Positions 1 through 8,976 of a stretch of 53,140 nucleotides of DNA are shown in pieces. The position numbers and the translations under genes are program-made. The notes under the pieces were generated by a model. It searched no databases, was not told where the DNA came from, and was given only the letters and a program-made list of their open reading frames with translations. Source of the stretch: an uncultured Pseudomonadota bacterium (GTDB taxonomy: Bacteria; Pseudomonadota; Alphaproteobacteria; RF32; CAG-239); contig CASGEB010000019.1 of assembly GCA_949300375.1 (NCBI GenBank), positions 1 to 53,140 on the forward strand, in the 5' to 3' direction. The first letter of the stretch is position 1. Every line of letters starts with the position of its first letter.

Positions 1-1
1 T

Positions 2-454
2 TATTGTTATACGGGAAACACCAAGAAATATTCAAAATGTCTGACCGAATGCCGGCCGGGATACATTGAATGGTGCGACACCCCGGTAACCGATTGTGAA
101 ACTTTGGGCTATACGCAGACGGCGGAGGAATGTGCGAACGCGCCGGCTGTCGCCTGCCCGTTCAACGGCGATAAGTGGTATTGCAAAGATTACAGCAATG
201 TCCCAACCAGCGGATATTGTTGCGGCTATACCTACTATTGCGGATACTACGGAGGAACATCAAGTTCTTATGATTCTGATTGTCAGAGTTATTTTGGTAG
301 AAGCTGTTATCAAGAGTGCAAGAGTTATGGATACCCTGATTGTACTGATACGCACGCCAGCTGTCGAGCCTCAGGCGGTACCCTGGTCTTCCAGGGTTGC
401 GACTTCACCGGCCACTACCTCGGCAGCGGCGGCATCGGCTTCGCGTGCCAGTAG
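2..454 (+). CDS. Cysteine-rich secreted-family protein, 3' part only (cut by window start)
   Basis: The frame is open from base 2, so the start and any signal peptide lie upstream of the window. The visible 150 residues are very rich in cysteine. They contain a 'DCETLGY-TAEEC-CPF' block, followed by a C-terminal block with GYCCGY, YCGY, GRSCYQECKSYGYPDC and SCRASGGT. The same blocks recur in the genes at 714 and 11750, so this is one paralogous family. I know no named domain for it. By analogy with the intact copy it is exported and probably disulfide-bonded in the periplasm or at the cell surface. An internal TTG near 104 is not the real start, because the upstream codons are also family sequence. 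Confidence 0.75.
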   Translation, partial: YCYTGNTKKYSKCLTECRPGYIEWCDTPVTDCETLGYTQTAEECANAPAVACPFNGDKWYCKDYSNVPTSGYCCGYTYYCGYYGGTSSSYDSDCQSYFGRSCYQECKSYGYPDCTDTHASCRASGGTLVFQGCDFTGHYLGSGGIGFACQ

Positions 455-466
455 TCATCTCTAGCT

Positions 467-552
467 GTCATTGCCGGACTTGATCCGGCAATCCAGATAG
501 ACAAAGAAGCCATATGGTTGACCTGGATCCCCGGGTCAAGCCCGGGGATGAC
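467..552. repeat. Two palindromic intergenic repeats (alphaproteobacterial REP-like)
   Basis: Bases 467-495 read gtcattgccggacttgat then ccggcaatcca. Bases 525-552 hold ccccgggtcaagcccgggg flanked by ggat and atgac. Each can fold into a hairpin. Both match the dispersed 'gtcat-cc-ggg-cttga-ccc-gg-atcc' type seen in many Alphaproteobacteria. Translations across such repeats give meaningless 'VIPGLDPGI'-like peptides, so no gene is called here. Confidence 0.7.
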
Positions 553-672
553 AAATAAAAAAAAGAGTCCGGGACGGCAAATAAAAAAGAGTCCGGCAAT
601 GACAAGAAGAAAAAACTCGAAAATGACAAATAAAAAAAAGAGTCTGGGATGACAAATAAAAAAGAGCCAGGA
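547..672. repeat. Imperfect A-rich tandem repeat
   Basis: Several degenerate copies of a roughly 25-30 base unit (gacaaataaaaaa then agagtcc-ggga) follow one another between the palindromic repeats and the next cysteine-rich gene. They appear to be a decayed expansion of the end of the palindromic element. No coding potential is apparent. Confidence 0.5.
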
Positions 673-713
673 GATAACAGAATAGAAAACGGCAATTAAA
701 AAGGAGAAAAGTT

Positions 714-1306
714 ATGAAAAAAGGAATGTTAATAACCGTGGCGGGGATGGCGTTGCTGGCCGGAACCGCCGATGTCCGAGCCGCTTGTATTCCGACGCCA
801 GCCTCGGCTATAAATATACCGCCGCGCAATGCCCCGACGGCGGAATCGCCTGCCCGTTTGACACCACAAAGTTCTTCTGTATGGAGCCGCAAACCTGCGA
901 TTATACCTACACCGCCGAGGCCTGCGCCGCTAATTGCCAAAACCCCGGCTCCGCCTCCTGCTCAAAAAACGGAATAACCTATTACCAATCCTGCGGCTCC
1001 TCTAAATGCTCAAGCGGACAATCCTGCAATAACGGAACGTGTTATACCAAAGTTGAGGGAGGATATTGTTGTGGATATATCGACTATTGCGGATATGACG
1101 GCGGAACATCAAATGTAAGTGATAGCAGTTGTCAAAGCCATTGGGGTAAAAGTTGTTATGAACAATGCAAAACTTATGGTTATCCAGATTGTAATGATAT
1201 GCAGGATAGTTGTCGAGCCTCAGGCGGCACTCTGGAATTCCAATATTGTGGCTATGATGCCGTACTTAGAATTGACTATAATCCTATTGTCGAATGTTTA
1301 TACTGA
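714..1306 (+). pseudogene. Cysteine-rich secreted protein, frameshifted after the signal peptide
   Basis: A strong ribosome site (AAGGAG at about 699-704) precedes ATG 714. That frame encodes a good signal peptide (MKKGMLITVAGMALLAG..ADVRAAC) and then leaves the family sequence. The mature family sequence runs in another frame, from about 788 to 1306: LGYKYTAAQCPDGG, CPFDTTKFFC, CDYTYTAEACAANCQ, GSSKCSSGQSC, GYCCGYIDYCGY, CQSHWGKSCYEQCKTYGYPDC and SCRASGGT. Compared with the intact copy at 11750, the break falls around 788-800. A few residues, including one expected cysteine (the PDC motif), are also missing. A real frameshift, an assembly error or recoding could each explain it. A TTG at 785 could start the second frame but would give an unexported protein. 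Confidence 0.7.
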
Positions 1307-1369
1307 TAGTCGTTTTGATGTGTCTTCTTTTTCTTGGACATTCTGGTTTATTCTCGGACTCCACCCGAG

Positions 1370-1494
1370 AATCCACAGGCAACGGCCTGAGCGATCGGTT
1401 TGTTCGGTACCTTGAAACCCGCGATGCTCCGGCGGAAGTTGTGAATGACTTTGTGCTTTGAAATGTGGATCCCCGGGTCAAGCCCGGGGATGAC
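1370..1494. repeat. 125-base direct repeat, copy 1
   Basis: It begins aatccacaggc and ends in the ccccgggtcaagcccgggg hairpin followed by atgac. It is almost identical to copy 2 exactly 300 bases downstream. Visible differences are a single base near position 1382, one near 1465, and the hairpin loop. Confidence 0.8.
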
Positions 1495-1542
1495 AGAATA
1501 AAAAAATAAGGTACCCGGGGATGACAAAAAAAAGAAAGTGTC

Positions 1543-1579
1543 GGGGATGACCTGCACGGCAGGCGCGCGGCGAGTTGAA
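1543..1579. repeat. 37-base direct repeat, copy 1
   Basis: ggggatgacctgcacggc followed by aggcgcgc-gcg-gttgaa recurs at 1787-1823 with two base changes. In the second position it directly continues the 125-base repeat, so the two repeats form parts of one larger mobile or duplicated unit. Confidence 0.7.
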
Positions 1580-1669
1580 AGCACCGTGTTCCAGAGGCCG
1601 CGTTGCTCCATTGTTTTCTACGGTCAAGATTGTGCTTTGAAGTACTGTCATTGCCGGACTTGATCCGGC

Positions 1670-1795
1670 AATCCACAGGCGACGGCCTGAGCGATCGGTT
1701 TGTTCGGTACCTTGAAACCCGCGATGCTCCGGCGGAAGTTGTGAATGACTTTGTGCTTTGAAATATGGATCCCCGGGTCGCAGCCCGGGGATGAC
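1670..1795. repeat. 125-base direct repeat, copy 2
   Basis: Second copy of the block at 1370-1494. Here it is preceded by a full gtcattgccggacttgat-ccggcaatcca palindrome (1648-1675), so the block is bounded by palindromic repeats at both ends. The hairpin loop differs (tcgcag instead of tcaag). Confidence 0.8.
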
Positions 1796-1823
1796 CTGCA
1801 CGGCAGGCGCGCAGCGGGTTGAA
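1787..1823. repeat. 37-base direct repeat, copy 2
   Basis: Partner of 1543-1579. It overlaps the last bases of the 125-base repeat and ends 60 bases before the next gene's stop codon. Confidence 0.7.
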
Positions 1824-1882
1824 CACATAACATATTTACCGGCCAAAGAAAAAGTATGAAAAAAAGCCGCTCAGGCAAAAGC

Positions 1883-2329
1883 TTAATCCTTAAACCGGGC
1901 GGCAAAAACAAACTTATCCATACCGTTTATGGTTTTGACTTTGGGATTTTTCAACAGCCCGGGAAGCTCTTCTCCCCGAAAGACGCTGCGTTTGTCGGCA
2001 TTGTCTACAAAAGCCGTTATATTTCCCTCCGCCGAGGCAATCAAGCGGCGGCTTGCCACGCGCCAGACTTCCGTTATCTGTTCTTTGGGCAGGGTATCTT
2101 CCAACATTCCCAGCGCAATCAATTTTTGGCCGCAGGGCGTTTGGTCAATCATCATCGCCTGCGGATTTTTTTGCAGATAAGCAAAAGCCTTGTCTTTGTT
2201 TTCTTCCGTCGGCTGGTAGCTTATGCTATACAACACCAGAGAATCGGGCGGCGTTGACACGCTCTCTTCTTCCGCCGCCCGCATTGCCCGCTCATACAGC
2301 TTTTGCATTGGCTTTTTTATCTCTGACAA
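1883..2329 (-). CDS. Hypothetical protein in the clpB operon
   Basis: A 148-residue soluble protein I do not recognise. It has no signal peptide or membrane segment. The N-terminal part is helical and charged ([14 protein letters not shown]), and the rest has mixed alpha/beta character with a DQTPCGQKL segment. Its start overlaps the clpB 3' end by 38 bases. An internal ATG at 2308 would cut this to 17 bases. Either way it is probably translated by coupling with clpB and expressed in the same heat-shock transcript. By inference it could have a role in stress or proteostasis, but nothing in the sequence shows this. Confidence 0.65.
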   Translation of the reverse strand: MSEIKKPMQKLYERAMRAAEEESVSTPPDSLVLYSISYQPTEENKDKAFAYLQKNPQAMMIDQTPCGQKLIALGMLEDTLPKEQITEVWRVASRRLIASAEGNITAFVDNADKRSVFRGEELPGLLKNPKVKTINGMDKFVFAARFKD

Positions 2330-4895
2330 TGTCCAATTCTCCGTTTACGACAATAATATTTGCCGTGTCGTTTTCTCCGATTTCGCCGTTCAAAATCTTT
2401 ACGGCCAGCTTGTTTTCAATCTGGTTTTTCAAAAGACGTTTGAGCGGACGGGCGCCATAAACCGGATCATATCCGTTATTGACAATCCAAACAAAGGCGG
2501 CATCATTGACATGCAGTTTGATGTTCTTTTCCGCCAGCCGTTTTTCAATGTTCTTAATCTGAATTTCGGCAATATCTTTGATATTGTTTTTATCCAGGCG
2601 ATGAAAGATTGTTATCTCGTCAATACGGTTGATGAACTCCGGGCGGAAAGATGCCTTAACAATATCCATTACCTGCGCCTTAATTTTGCGCGGATCATCG
2701 GATCCCGTGGCATTGGACAATATCTCCGAACCTAAGTTGGAAGTCATAATGATAATGGTATTCTTAAAATCTACCGTGCGGCCTTTGCCGTCTGTCAGAC
2801 GGCCGTCATCAAGCACTTGCAGCAAGACGTTGAAAATATCCGGGTGGGCTTTCTCAACTTCATCAAACAAGATGACCTGATACGGACGACGGCGGACAGC
2901 CTCGGTCAATACGCCGCCTTCTTCATAACCGACATATCCCGGAGGCGAGCCAATCAGGCGGGCAACGGCGTGTTTTTCCATATATTCGGACATATCAATC
3001 CGGATCATGGCCGTTTCGTCATTGAACAGAAATTCTGCCAAGGCTTTGCTCAGTTCGGTTTTACCGACGCCGGTCGGACCTAAGAACAAGAACGACCCTA
3101 TCGGCTGGCGGGAATCGCTGATACCGGCGCGGGAACGGCGGACGGCATTGGCAACGGCGGCAATGGCCTCTTTTTGTCCGACAACGCGTTTGCCCAAAAA
3201 TTCTTCCATATGCAGAAGTTTTTCTTTTTCGCCTTCCAGCATTTTATCAACCGGAATGCCCGTCCATTTGGAAACGACGGCGGCAATATTCTCATCGGTA
3301 ACGACTTCGCTGAAACCGCTCTTCTTTTGCTGGGAGACTTCTTCCGCCGCTTTGATTTTGTTTTCCAATTCCGGAATCAGTCCGTATTGCAGCTCGCCGG
3401 CTTTTTCATACTGGCCGTTGCGTTTGGCAATTTCAACCTCGATTTTGGCCTTATCCAACTTGTCTTTCAAACCGGTCAGATCTGCCAGCACCTGCTTTTC
3501 GGCTTTCCATTTTTCTTCCAAAGTTTTGGCTTTGGATTCAAGGCCAGAAATCTCGTAACCAATCAATTCCAAGCGCTGTTTGGACTTTTCATCGTCTTCT
3601 TTCTTCAAGGCCTCGCGTTCAATTTTGAGCTGCAAAATTTTGCGATCAAGTTCATCGAGTTCTTCCGGTTTGGAATCTATCGTCATTCTTAACGAGCTGG
3701 CGGCCTCGTCCATCAGGTCAATTGCTTTATCCGGCAGGAAACGGTCGGTAATATAGCGGTTGGACAAAGTTGCCGCAGCCAGCAAAGCAGAATCGGAAAT
3801 CCGGACACCGTGGTGAAGCTCAAATTTTTCCTTAATTCCGCGCAGAATGGAAATGGTTTCTTCAACCGTCGGCTCACCGATGAATACCGGTTGGAAACGA
3901 CGGGCAAGCGCAGCGTCTTTTTCTATGTATTTTTTATATTCGTTCAATGTCGTGGCACCGAGGCAATGAAGCTCACCGCGTGCCAAGGCCGGCTTTAAGA
4001 GATTGGAAGCGTCCATTGAGCCTTCGCTGGCGCCGGCGCCGACAATCGTGTGCATCTCGTCAATAAACAAGATGATGTTGCCATCTGATGCTTCAACGTC
4101 TTTCAGAACCGCTTTCAGCCGCTCTTCAAACTCACCGCGGAATTTTGCTCCGGCAATCAGCGCTCCCATATCCAGCGCCAAAAGTTTTTTGTTTTTAAGG
4201 CTTTCCGGCACATCATTATTGACAATACGAATGGCCAGGCCTTCAACGATGGCGGTTTTGCCGACGCCCGGTTCGCCAATCAGCACCGGATTATTCTTCG
4301 TCCGGCGCGACAAGACCTGAATCGTCCGGCGTATTTCGTGTTCACGGCCGATAACAGGATCAAGCTTTCCTTCTTTGGCGCGCGCCGTGATATCAACGGC
4401 ATATTTCTTCAAAGCCTCAAAGTTGTCTTCAGCGCTTTCGGAATCGGCCAAACGCCCTTTGCGGTATTCGTTAACCGCATTGTTCAGCTTGACCGCGTCA
4501 ACGCCGCTTTCGTGCAGAATTTTTTCCGCTTCGGTTCCTTTGCTTATGGCCAGAGCCTGCAAAATCCGCTCAATCGTTACAAACTTATCATTTGCCTTGT
4601 CCGCCAGCTTTTCGGCCTCCAGCATAACGCGGGTAAACTCCTGAGACATCAGGCTCTGCGTTCCCTGTCCGCTGACTTCAGGCAGCTTTCTTAAAGCCTC
4701 TTCCAGCTTTTGGCGAATCTGAATCAGGCTGCCGCCCGATTTGACAAGCAAATCCAGAATCGTGCCGTCTTTTAAGTCTATCAACACCTGCAAGAGATGT
4801 TCCGGCGTAATGTACTGGTGGCGGTGCTGCGCAGCCAGATTGATTACATCCTGAATGACCTCTTTTGATTTGTTGGTTAATTTTTCATAATCCAT
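2292..4895 (-). CDS. clpB: ATP-dependent disaggregase ClpB
   Basis: A cytosolic Hsp100 hexamer that works with DnaK to pull proteins out of aggregates. The 867 residues match the usual ClpB length. The order is the N-terminal Clp repeat domain (about 1-145), AAA1 with Walker A GEPGVGKT (207-214) and Walker [10 protein letters not shown], the long coiled-coil M domain (about 400-530, rich in K/E), and AAA2 with GPTGVGKT (about 605), [13 protein letters not shown] and the C-terminal small domain. The M domain separates it from ClpA/ClpC. AAGGAAGG lies about 9 bases before ATG. A heat-shock-type promoter sits 34-64 bases upstream, fitting control by the RpoH encoded at 8034. Confidence 0.97.
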   Translation of the reverse strand: MDYEKLTNKSKEVIQDVINLAAQHRHQYITPEHLLQVLIDLKDGTILDLLVKSGGSLIQIRQKLEEALRKLPEVSGQGTQSLMSQEFTRVMLEAEKLADKANDKFVTIERILQALAISKGTEAEKILHESGVDAVKLNNAVNEYRKGRLADSESAEDNFEALKKYAVDITARAKEGKLDPVIGREHEIRRTIQVLSRRTKNNPVLIGEPGVGKTAIVEGLAIRIVNNDVPESLKNKKLLALDMGALIAGAKFRGEFEERLKAVLKDVEASDGNIILFIDEMHTIVGAGASEGSMDASNLLKPALARGELHCLGATTLNEYKKYIEKDAALARRFQPVFIGEPTVEETISILRGIKEKFELHHGVRISDSALLAAATLSNRYITDRFLPDKAIDLMDEAASSLRMTIDSKPEELDELDRKILQLKIEREALKKEDDEKSKQRLELIGYEISGLESKAKTLEEKWKAEKQVLADLTGLKDKLDKAKIEVEIAKRNGQYEKAGELQYGLIPELENKIKAAEEVSQQKKSGFSEVVTDENIAAVVSKWTGIPVDKMLEGEKEKLLHMEEFLGKRVVGQKEAIAAVANAVRRSRAGISDSRQPIGSFLFLGPTGVGKTELSKALAEFLFNDETAMIRIDMSEYMEKHAVARLIGSPPGYVGYEEGGVLTEAVRRRPYQVILFDEVEKAHPDIFNVLLQVLDDGRLTDGKGRTVDFKNTIIIMTSNLGSEILSNATGSDDPRKIKAQVMDIVKASFRPEFINRIDEITIFHRLDKNNIKDIAEIQIKNIEKRLAEKNIKLHVNDAAFVWIVNNGYDPVYGARPLKRLLKNQIENKLAVKILNGEIGENDTANIIVVNGELDIVRDKKANAKAV

Positions 4896-4928
4896 AATTT
4901 AACACCTTCCTTTATATCGCTTAATATT

Positions 4929-4959
4929 TATATAGGAAAGGCGGTGGCAGGAAATCAAG
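4929..4959 (-). promoter_or_regulatory. Heat-shock (RpoH-type) promoter of clpB
   Basis: Read on the minus strand: CTTGAT (4954-4959), a 17-base spacer, then CCTATATA (4929-4936). This matches the alphaproteobacterial sigma-32 pattern (CTTG, 17-18 bases, CYTAT-T). It lies in the 74-base gap between the upstream metallophosphoesterase stop and clpB. Confidence 0.6.
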
Positions 4960-4969
4960 TTTTTTCAGA

Positions 4970-6118
4970 TTATTTTTCAGGCGTTAAATTAATCAGCGTA
5001 ATTTCGGACGGCGCCAATATCCGCATTGCCGGCCCCCAATATCCGGCACCGCGCGAGACATAAATATCCATATCGCCGTCTTTATATCTTCCGGCCAGAT
5101 ATTTGTTGTTATGCTTTGCCAAAATGTGAAACGGAAAAATCTGCCCGCCGTGCGTATGGCCGGACAACTGCAAATCAAATTTATTGCCCTGCAGGTTTAT
5201 TTTCGGGCTGTGAGAAAGCAGAATCTTATAATCGTTTTCCTGCGAACCCCGCAGCGCGTTTTTGAAATTATATTGAAATATCTGGCTGAACATTGCAATC
5301 CAGGCATCCGGAACGCCGGCAATGAAAATGCCGTATTTATCCAATCTTTCGCCTTTATTTATCAACGGGTGAAGTCCGAGTTTGCCGAACTTCATAAACC
5401 AGGCCGGAATGCCGGCCCACAAATCGTGATTGCCTAAGACGGAATAAACGCCTTCCGAGGCTTTAATCTTTTTTAAGACATTGAGTTTGGAATGTATGTT
5501 TATCAGCCGGTCGTCAATAATATCGCCGGCCAAAACAACGGCATCGGGCTTTAAGCCGTTTACCCTGTCAATGATTTTTTCCAGACGTTTTCGGGAACTC
5601 GTGCGGTTGATATGCAGGTCGCTCAAGAGGACGATTTTTGCCGGTTTTAATATTTTGGAACTGGAGATGTTAAGCTCCCGGACTTCCGGCACTTTGACCG
5701 CCTGATATACGCCGTAAAAAGAAATCAGCAGAGAAACAAACAGAACGACGACATTGCTTATTCCCAGGGAACGAGGGTTCTTGGGGTCAAGGTATTCCGG
5801 CGCATGACCGATGAGTTTTGCAATCCCGTGGGCAGCAAACCAGACTATGTCGCGTGCCATCAACAGACAAAAAATTATAAAAGCCAGGCCGAAAAGATAA
5901 TACATAAAGTTGCTTAACCCGGCGTAAACGTCTATATTGTCAATCAGTTTGTGCCGACGGACAAAGCCTAAGATTACCGGCGTAAACCAGGCGGCAAAAA
6001 TGACCGCTGCCAAAGGAATTTTCAGCCATATGCTAAAATTGTTGTATCCCAACAATATTTTGGATGTGATTATGGCGCAGGAAAATCCGACGATAAATGC
6101 AGCAACGGCAAAAGACAA
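4970..6118 (-). CDS. Membrane-anchored metallophosphoesterase (YkuE/YaeI-like)
   Basis: A calcineurin-like phosphoesterase tethered to the inner membrane. The N-terminal 140 residues carry about four hydrophobic segments (near 1-22, 33-53, 68-88 and 119-140). The catalytic domain follows with the full metal set: SDLH (D167, H169), GDIIDD (198-203), GNHD (229-232), LSHSP and GHTHGGQ. Family relatives act on phosphate esters such as lipid UDP-sugars, but the substrate cannot be told from the sequence. It ends 74 bases before clpB and follows the DUF4167 gene by 22 bases, so it may be cotranscribed with prmC and DUF4167. Confidence 0.88.
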   Translation of the reverse strand: MSFAVAAFIVGFSCAIITSKILLGYNNFSIWLKIPLAAVIFAAWFTPVILGFVRRHKLIDNIDVYAGLSNFMYYLFGLAFIIFCLLMARDIVWFAAHGIAKLIGHAPEYLDPKNPRSLGISNVVVLFVSLLISFYGVYQAVKVPEVRELNISSSKILKPAKIVLLSDLHINRTSSRKRLEKIIDRVNGLKPDAVVLAGDIIDDRLINIHSKLNVLKKIKASEGVYSVLGNHDLWAGIPAWFMKFGKLGLHPLINKGERLDKYGIFIAGVPDAWIAMFSQIFQYNFKNALRGSQENDYKILLSHSPKINLQGNKFDLQLSGHTHGGQIFPFHILAKHNNKYLAGRYKDGDMDIYVSRGAGYWGPAMRILAPSEITLINLTPEK

Positions 6119-6140
6119 ATGTGTTCTCCTTTTTCAGGAA

Positions 6141-6749
6141 TCAGACGGCTAAATCTTTTTTGCGGGTGTATTTGCGGCGCGGCGCAGTTTCGGCAGCGGC
6201 GCCAATCACTTCTGCTTTGGAATTTTCCGGGCTGATTTCAATTACCGTAAAAGATTTCGGAGCCAGCGGAGCCGTTTCGGGTTCTGATGAATTTTTTTCA
6301 CCGGAGGACGGAAAAGCCGCAAACATATCAACAACATTACCGGTAAGTTCTATGTCATCGGCCGGGTTGACCGCTTCGTCCGAAGAATCAAACAATTCAA
6401 CATGAGCGTCTTCATCATTTTCTATGGCGCTGCTGATAACATCAAGACCAGATGCTTCCTCAGAAATATCGGCAGTGTTTTCCAAGCGGGAGCGCTGAAG
6501 GTTGTTTTGGTTCCGCTTTTCGTTGATGTCGGTTACGATTTTGCGGTAATGCTCGGCATATTGGCGGAAGATTTCGGCGCTGACATAGTCGCTGTTGCTA
6601 TGTGCTTCTTTGGCCAATTCGTTATATTTTTTTATCAAATCCAGCGCTGTTCCGTTTATTTTGCCGGCAATACTGCAGCTGTCAAATTTATAATTCAGGG
6701 AATAAATCTGATTGTTATTATTACGATACTTACTGTTATTTTTTTTCAT
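6141..6749 (-). CDS. DUF4167 domain protein
   Basis: An alphaproteobacterial conserved protein of 202 residues. The N terminus is Asn/Lys-rich. The signature region (about 30-75) reads IAGKINGTALDLIKKYNELAKEA then a DYVSAEIFRQYAEHYRKI helix, which is the DUF4167 hallmark (GTA..V..KY..LARDA...GD...AE.Y.QHAEHY.R). The remainder is acidic and probably disordered, ending in a basic PRRKYTRKK tail. In other Alphaproteobacteria this gene also sits between prmC and clpB, as here. Its basic tails and disorder could suit nucleic-acid binding, but the function is unknown. Confidence 0.85.
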   Translation of the reverse strand: MKKNNSKYRNNNNQIYSLNYKFDSCSIAGKINGTALDLIKKYNELAKEAHSNSDYVSAEIFRQYAEHYRKIVTDINEKRNQNNLQRSRLENTADISEEASGLDVISSAIENDEDAHVELFDSSDEAVNPADDIELTGNVVDMFAAFPSSGEKNSSEPETAPLAPKSFTVIEISPENSKAEVIGAAAETAPRRKYTRKKDLAV

Positions 6750-6923
6750 ATATTTTTACCACACAAAGCTAATTATCAGAAAATTCTTCTTTTATGAATT
6801 ATTCAGACAAATATTGATATCCAATGTCATTTTTCTTGAGAAAAATAAGGCGCAAAACAAATAAATACAAGCACCAACAATGTGGATAATACAGATATTT
6901 TTTTTAATTGCAAATATTTTTTC

Positions 6924-7781
6924 TCAATTATGCAAAATTACGCATCGGGCAATTCCATTTAAATCTTTGCGAATCTGCTCTAATGCAAAACCCTGTTTTG
7001 TAAAAACGGCGGCAATTTCATCCGCCTGGCCGAAACCGGCTTCCAGCATAATATATGCGCCGGGACGCAAAATTAAAGGGGCGATTTCCGCCAGCCGGCG
7101 GTAATCCCGCAGCCCGTCGCTTCCGCCGTCCAGCGCCAAAAGAGGATCATGCTCCCGGACTTCTTCTTCCAAAGCGGGAATATCTTTGCTCGGAATATAG
7201 GGCGGATTAGAGACCATAAGGTCATATTTTTGGCCGAGATGGGCAACAATGTCTTTGTCAAACCATCCGGCATTCAGAAATTCTGCACGAGAAGACAAAC
7301 CCAATTTTTCCGCATTGCGTACTGCCACGGCTATGGCTCCGGAAGAAACATCCACGCCAGTACCCGCCATATCAGGAACATCACCCAAAACCGAAAGCAG
7401 AATGCAGCCCGAACCCGTACCGAAATCAACCATCTGCCGGAGTCCGCATTTTTGGGAAAATTCAACGGCCGCCTCCACCAGCGTCTCGGTATCCGGGCGC
7501 GGCGAAAGCACTTGTTCACTTACGATAAAGTCATATTTATAAAAGCCTTTCCGCCCCAAGATTTTACACAAGGGAAAATGCCGGAGCCGTTTGTTCAGCA
7601 TTGTTTCAAAAAAGACTTTCTGATGTCCGTCCGCAACAGCAGAAAAAGGCAATGCCTCATCTGCCGAAAGCCCCAGAGCCTCCAACAGCATCAGCCGTGC
7701 TTCCAGGCGCGGCGACGGAATTTGCGCTTCTGTCAGACGAGCAACCGCCGAATCATAAATTTCACTCACGGAACAGGGCAT
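6924..7781 (-). CDS. prmC: Release factor glutamine methyltransferase PrmC (HemK)
   Basis: Transfers a methyl group from S-adenosylmethionine to the glutamine of the GGQ motif in release factors RF1 and RF2, raising termination efficiency. The 285 residues have the usual N-terminal helical bundle that grips the release factor, followed by a Rossmann methyltransferase domain. Motif I is VDFGTGSGCILL (118-129) and the catalytic NPPY is at 192-195. Unlike many Alphaproteobacteria there is no prfA directly upstream. Instead the gene follows a small ORF and rpoH. A 174-base AT-rich gap separates it from the DUF4167 gene. Confidence 0.95.
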   Translation of the reverse strand: MPCSVSEIYDSAVARLTEAQIPSPRLEARLMLLEALGLSADEALPFSAVADGHQKVFFETMLNKRLRHFPLCKILGRKGFYKYDFIVSEQVLSPRPDTETLVEAAVEFSQKCGLRQMVDFGTGSGCILLSVLGDVPDMAGTGVDVSSGAIAVAVRNAEKLGLSSRAEFLNAGWFDKDIVAHLGQKYDLMVSNPPYIPSKDIPALEEEVREHDPLLALDGGSDGLRDYRRLAEIAPLILRPGAYIMLEAGFGQADEIAAVFTKQGFALEQIRKDLNGIARCVILHN

Positions 7782-7796
7782 AAACAGTCGCCGTTA

Positions 7797-8000
7797 TCAG
7801 ATTATTTTTTGCTTTAAATTTACAGCAGACGCCACTTCGGCAGCCCCAGTTTTGAGTTTTTGGGCACGGACGGCAGACAAACGTTCAGACATCCGGTCTT
7901 CAAAAGCTTTCCAGCAGAAGACCGACGACTTTTCTTCATCATAATAACAGTCCAGCTGAGGGCGGCAAAGCCCTTTGTCGATATTTTCCAATTCGGCCAT
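7797..8000 (-). CDS. Small hypothetical protein between rpoH and prmC
   Basis: A 67-residue protein when started at ATG 8000, which has GGTGA five bases upstream. TTG or GTG codons 7-12 bases further up have no ribosome site. The sequence is charged, with a CYYDEEKSSVFCWKAFEDRM segment, and has no membrane part. It fits neatly between the rpoH stop (33 bases away) and prmC (15 bases away), in the same direction, which supports a real operon member. I do not recognise the family. Confidence 0.6.
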   Translation of the reverse strand: MAELENIDKGLCRPQLDCYYDEEKSSVFCWKAFEDRMSERLSAVRAQKLKTGAAEVASAVNLKQKII

Positions 8001-8033
8001 TTCTCTCACCAAAGGGTTATCAGGTTAACAAAT

Positions 8034-8939
8034 TCAGGCGGCGTCTTTTTGACCGGACATTTCCGCCCGAACCAAAGAAGACAGCTTTTCAAAAGCCTTC
8101 TTTTCAATCTGGCGGATGCGTTCGCGGCTGACGCCCATCTTATTTCCGAGTTCTTCCAATGTCAGCGGATTTTCCGTTAACATACGGGCGCGGATGACTT
8201 CTCTTTCGCGCTCATTAAGCTGTGCCAGACTGCTGCGGAGAATTTTGTTCCGCAGGCTTTGTTCCTGGCGGCGGGAAAGACGTTCTTCAATATTTTGCCG
8301 GGAATCGACCAGCAAATCTATTTTTTCATTGTCGTCTTCATCCGAAACGGCAACGTTTAACGATTTGTCCCCGCCCATACGACGGTTCATCTCGACAACA
8401 TCGCTTTCATCGACGACCAGTTCTTTTGCAATTTTTTTAACCGCATCCGGCGCCAGTTCACGATTGTCATAGATGCCGAGACGCGCTTTCAACCGGCTCA
8501 GATTGTAAAACAGTTTTTTTTGAGCCGCTTTTGTTCCGATTTTGACCAAAGACCAGGAACGCAGAATATAGTCGTTGATTGACGCGCGAATCCACCAAAC
8601 GGCATAAGTCGCCAAACGGACTTTTTTATCAAGGTCAAATTTCTTGACCGCCTGCATCAAACCAATGTTGGCTTCCGATATAATATCGCTCATCGGCAGG
8701 CCGTACCGGCGATAAGACAAAGCGACTTTGGCAGCCAAACGCAAATGCGACGTTATCAACCGCTGGGCAGCCGACAAATCGCCCCTTTGCTGAAAGGCCG
8801 CGACCAAATCCAACTCTTCCTTATCCGTCAATATCGGGAATTTTTTGATTTTTTCCAAATACGAAAACAAGCTGCTGCCGTCAACGACTGCCGGTAAATT
8901 GTTTGAACTTCTTAAAACTAATTCTGATGAAGCAACCAT
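8034..8939 (-). CDS. rpoH: Heat-shock sigma factor RpoH (sigma-32)
   Basis: An alternative sigma factor directing RNA polymerase to heat-shock promoters, such as the one predicted for clpB. Region 2 has the canonical order: LRLAAKVALSYRRYGLPMSD, IISEANIGLMQAVKKFD, VRLATYAVWWIRASINDYILRSW. The 'SWSLVKIGT-AAQKKLFYNL' RpoH box follows. Region 4 ends with a helix-turn-helix (LTLEELGNKMGVSRERIRQIEKK). ATG 8939 (MVASSELVL, 301 residues) is preferred over an upstream TTG at 8948, since AGAGGTTGAGG lies in front of it. The leader contains an inverted repeat (separate entry). Confidence 0.95.
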   Translation of the reverse strand: MVASSELVLRSSNNLPAVVDGSSLFSYLEKIKKFPILTDKEELDLVAAFQQRGDLSAAQRLITSHLRLAAKVALSYRRYGLPMSDIISEANIGLMQAVKKFDLDKKVRLATYAVWWIRASINDYILRSWSLVKIGTKAAQKKLFYNLSRLKARLGIYDNRELAPDAVKKIAKELVVDESDVVEMNRRMGGDKSLNVAVSDEDDNEKIDLLVDSRQNIEERLSRRQEQSLRNKILRSSLAQLNEREREVIRARMLTENPLTLEELGNKMGVSRERIRQIEKKAFEKLSSLVRAEMSGQKDAA

Positions 8940-8976
8940 AAACCTCAACCTCTTTTCATATAATTTATGAATACTA

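Larger units (their letters stand above)
1307..1882. other. Gene-free repeat-rich interval
   Basis: No credible gene is seen in these 576 bases. They are filled by a duplicated block of about 125 bases, two copies of a shorter 37-base block, and several palindromic repeats. The minus-strand open frames here only read through these repeats and share near-identical meaningless peptides. Confidence 0.7.

Noticed and set aside
547-672. CRISPR-like array in the A-rich repeats
   Set aside because: Units are irregular and low-complexity, with no unique spacers and no cas genes nearby.
785-1306. Separate gene starting at TTG 785
   Set aside because: It would lack a signal peptide, and the true signal peptide with a strong ribosome site is just upstream in another frame; treated as one frameshifted gene.
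1284-1911. Several overlapping minus-strand open frames of 87-180 residues
   Set aside because: They translate palindromic and direct repeats, repeating the same peptides (VIPGLDPGI/SSPGLTRGS types) in different frames. No ribosome sites and no protein-like composition.
8940-8948. TTG start for rpoH giving three extra residues
   Set aside because: Overlaps the ribosome site that serves ATG 8939.
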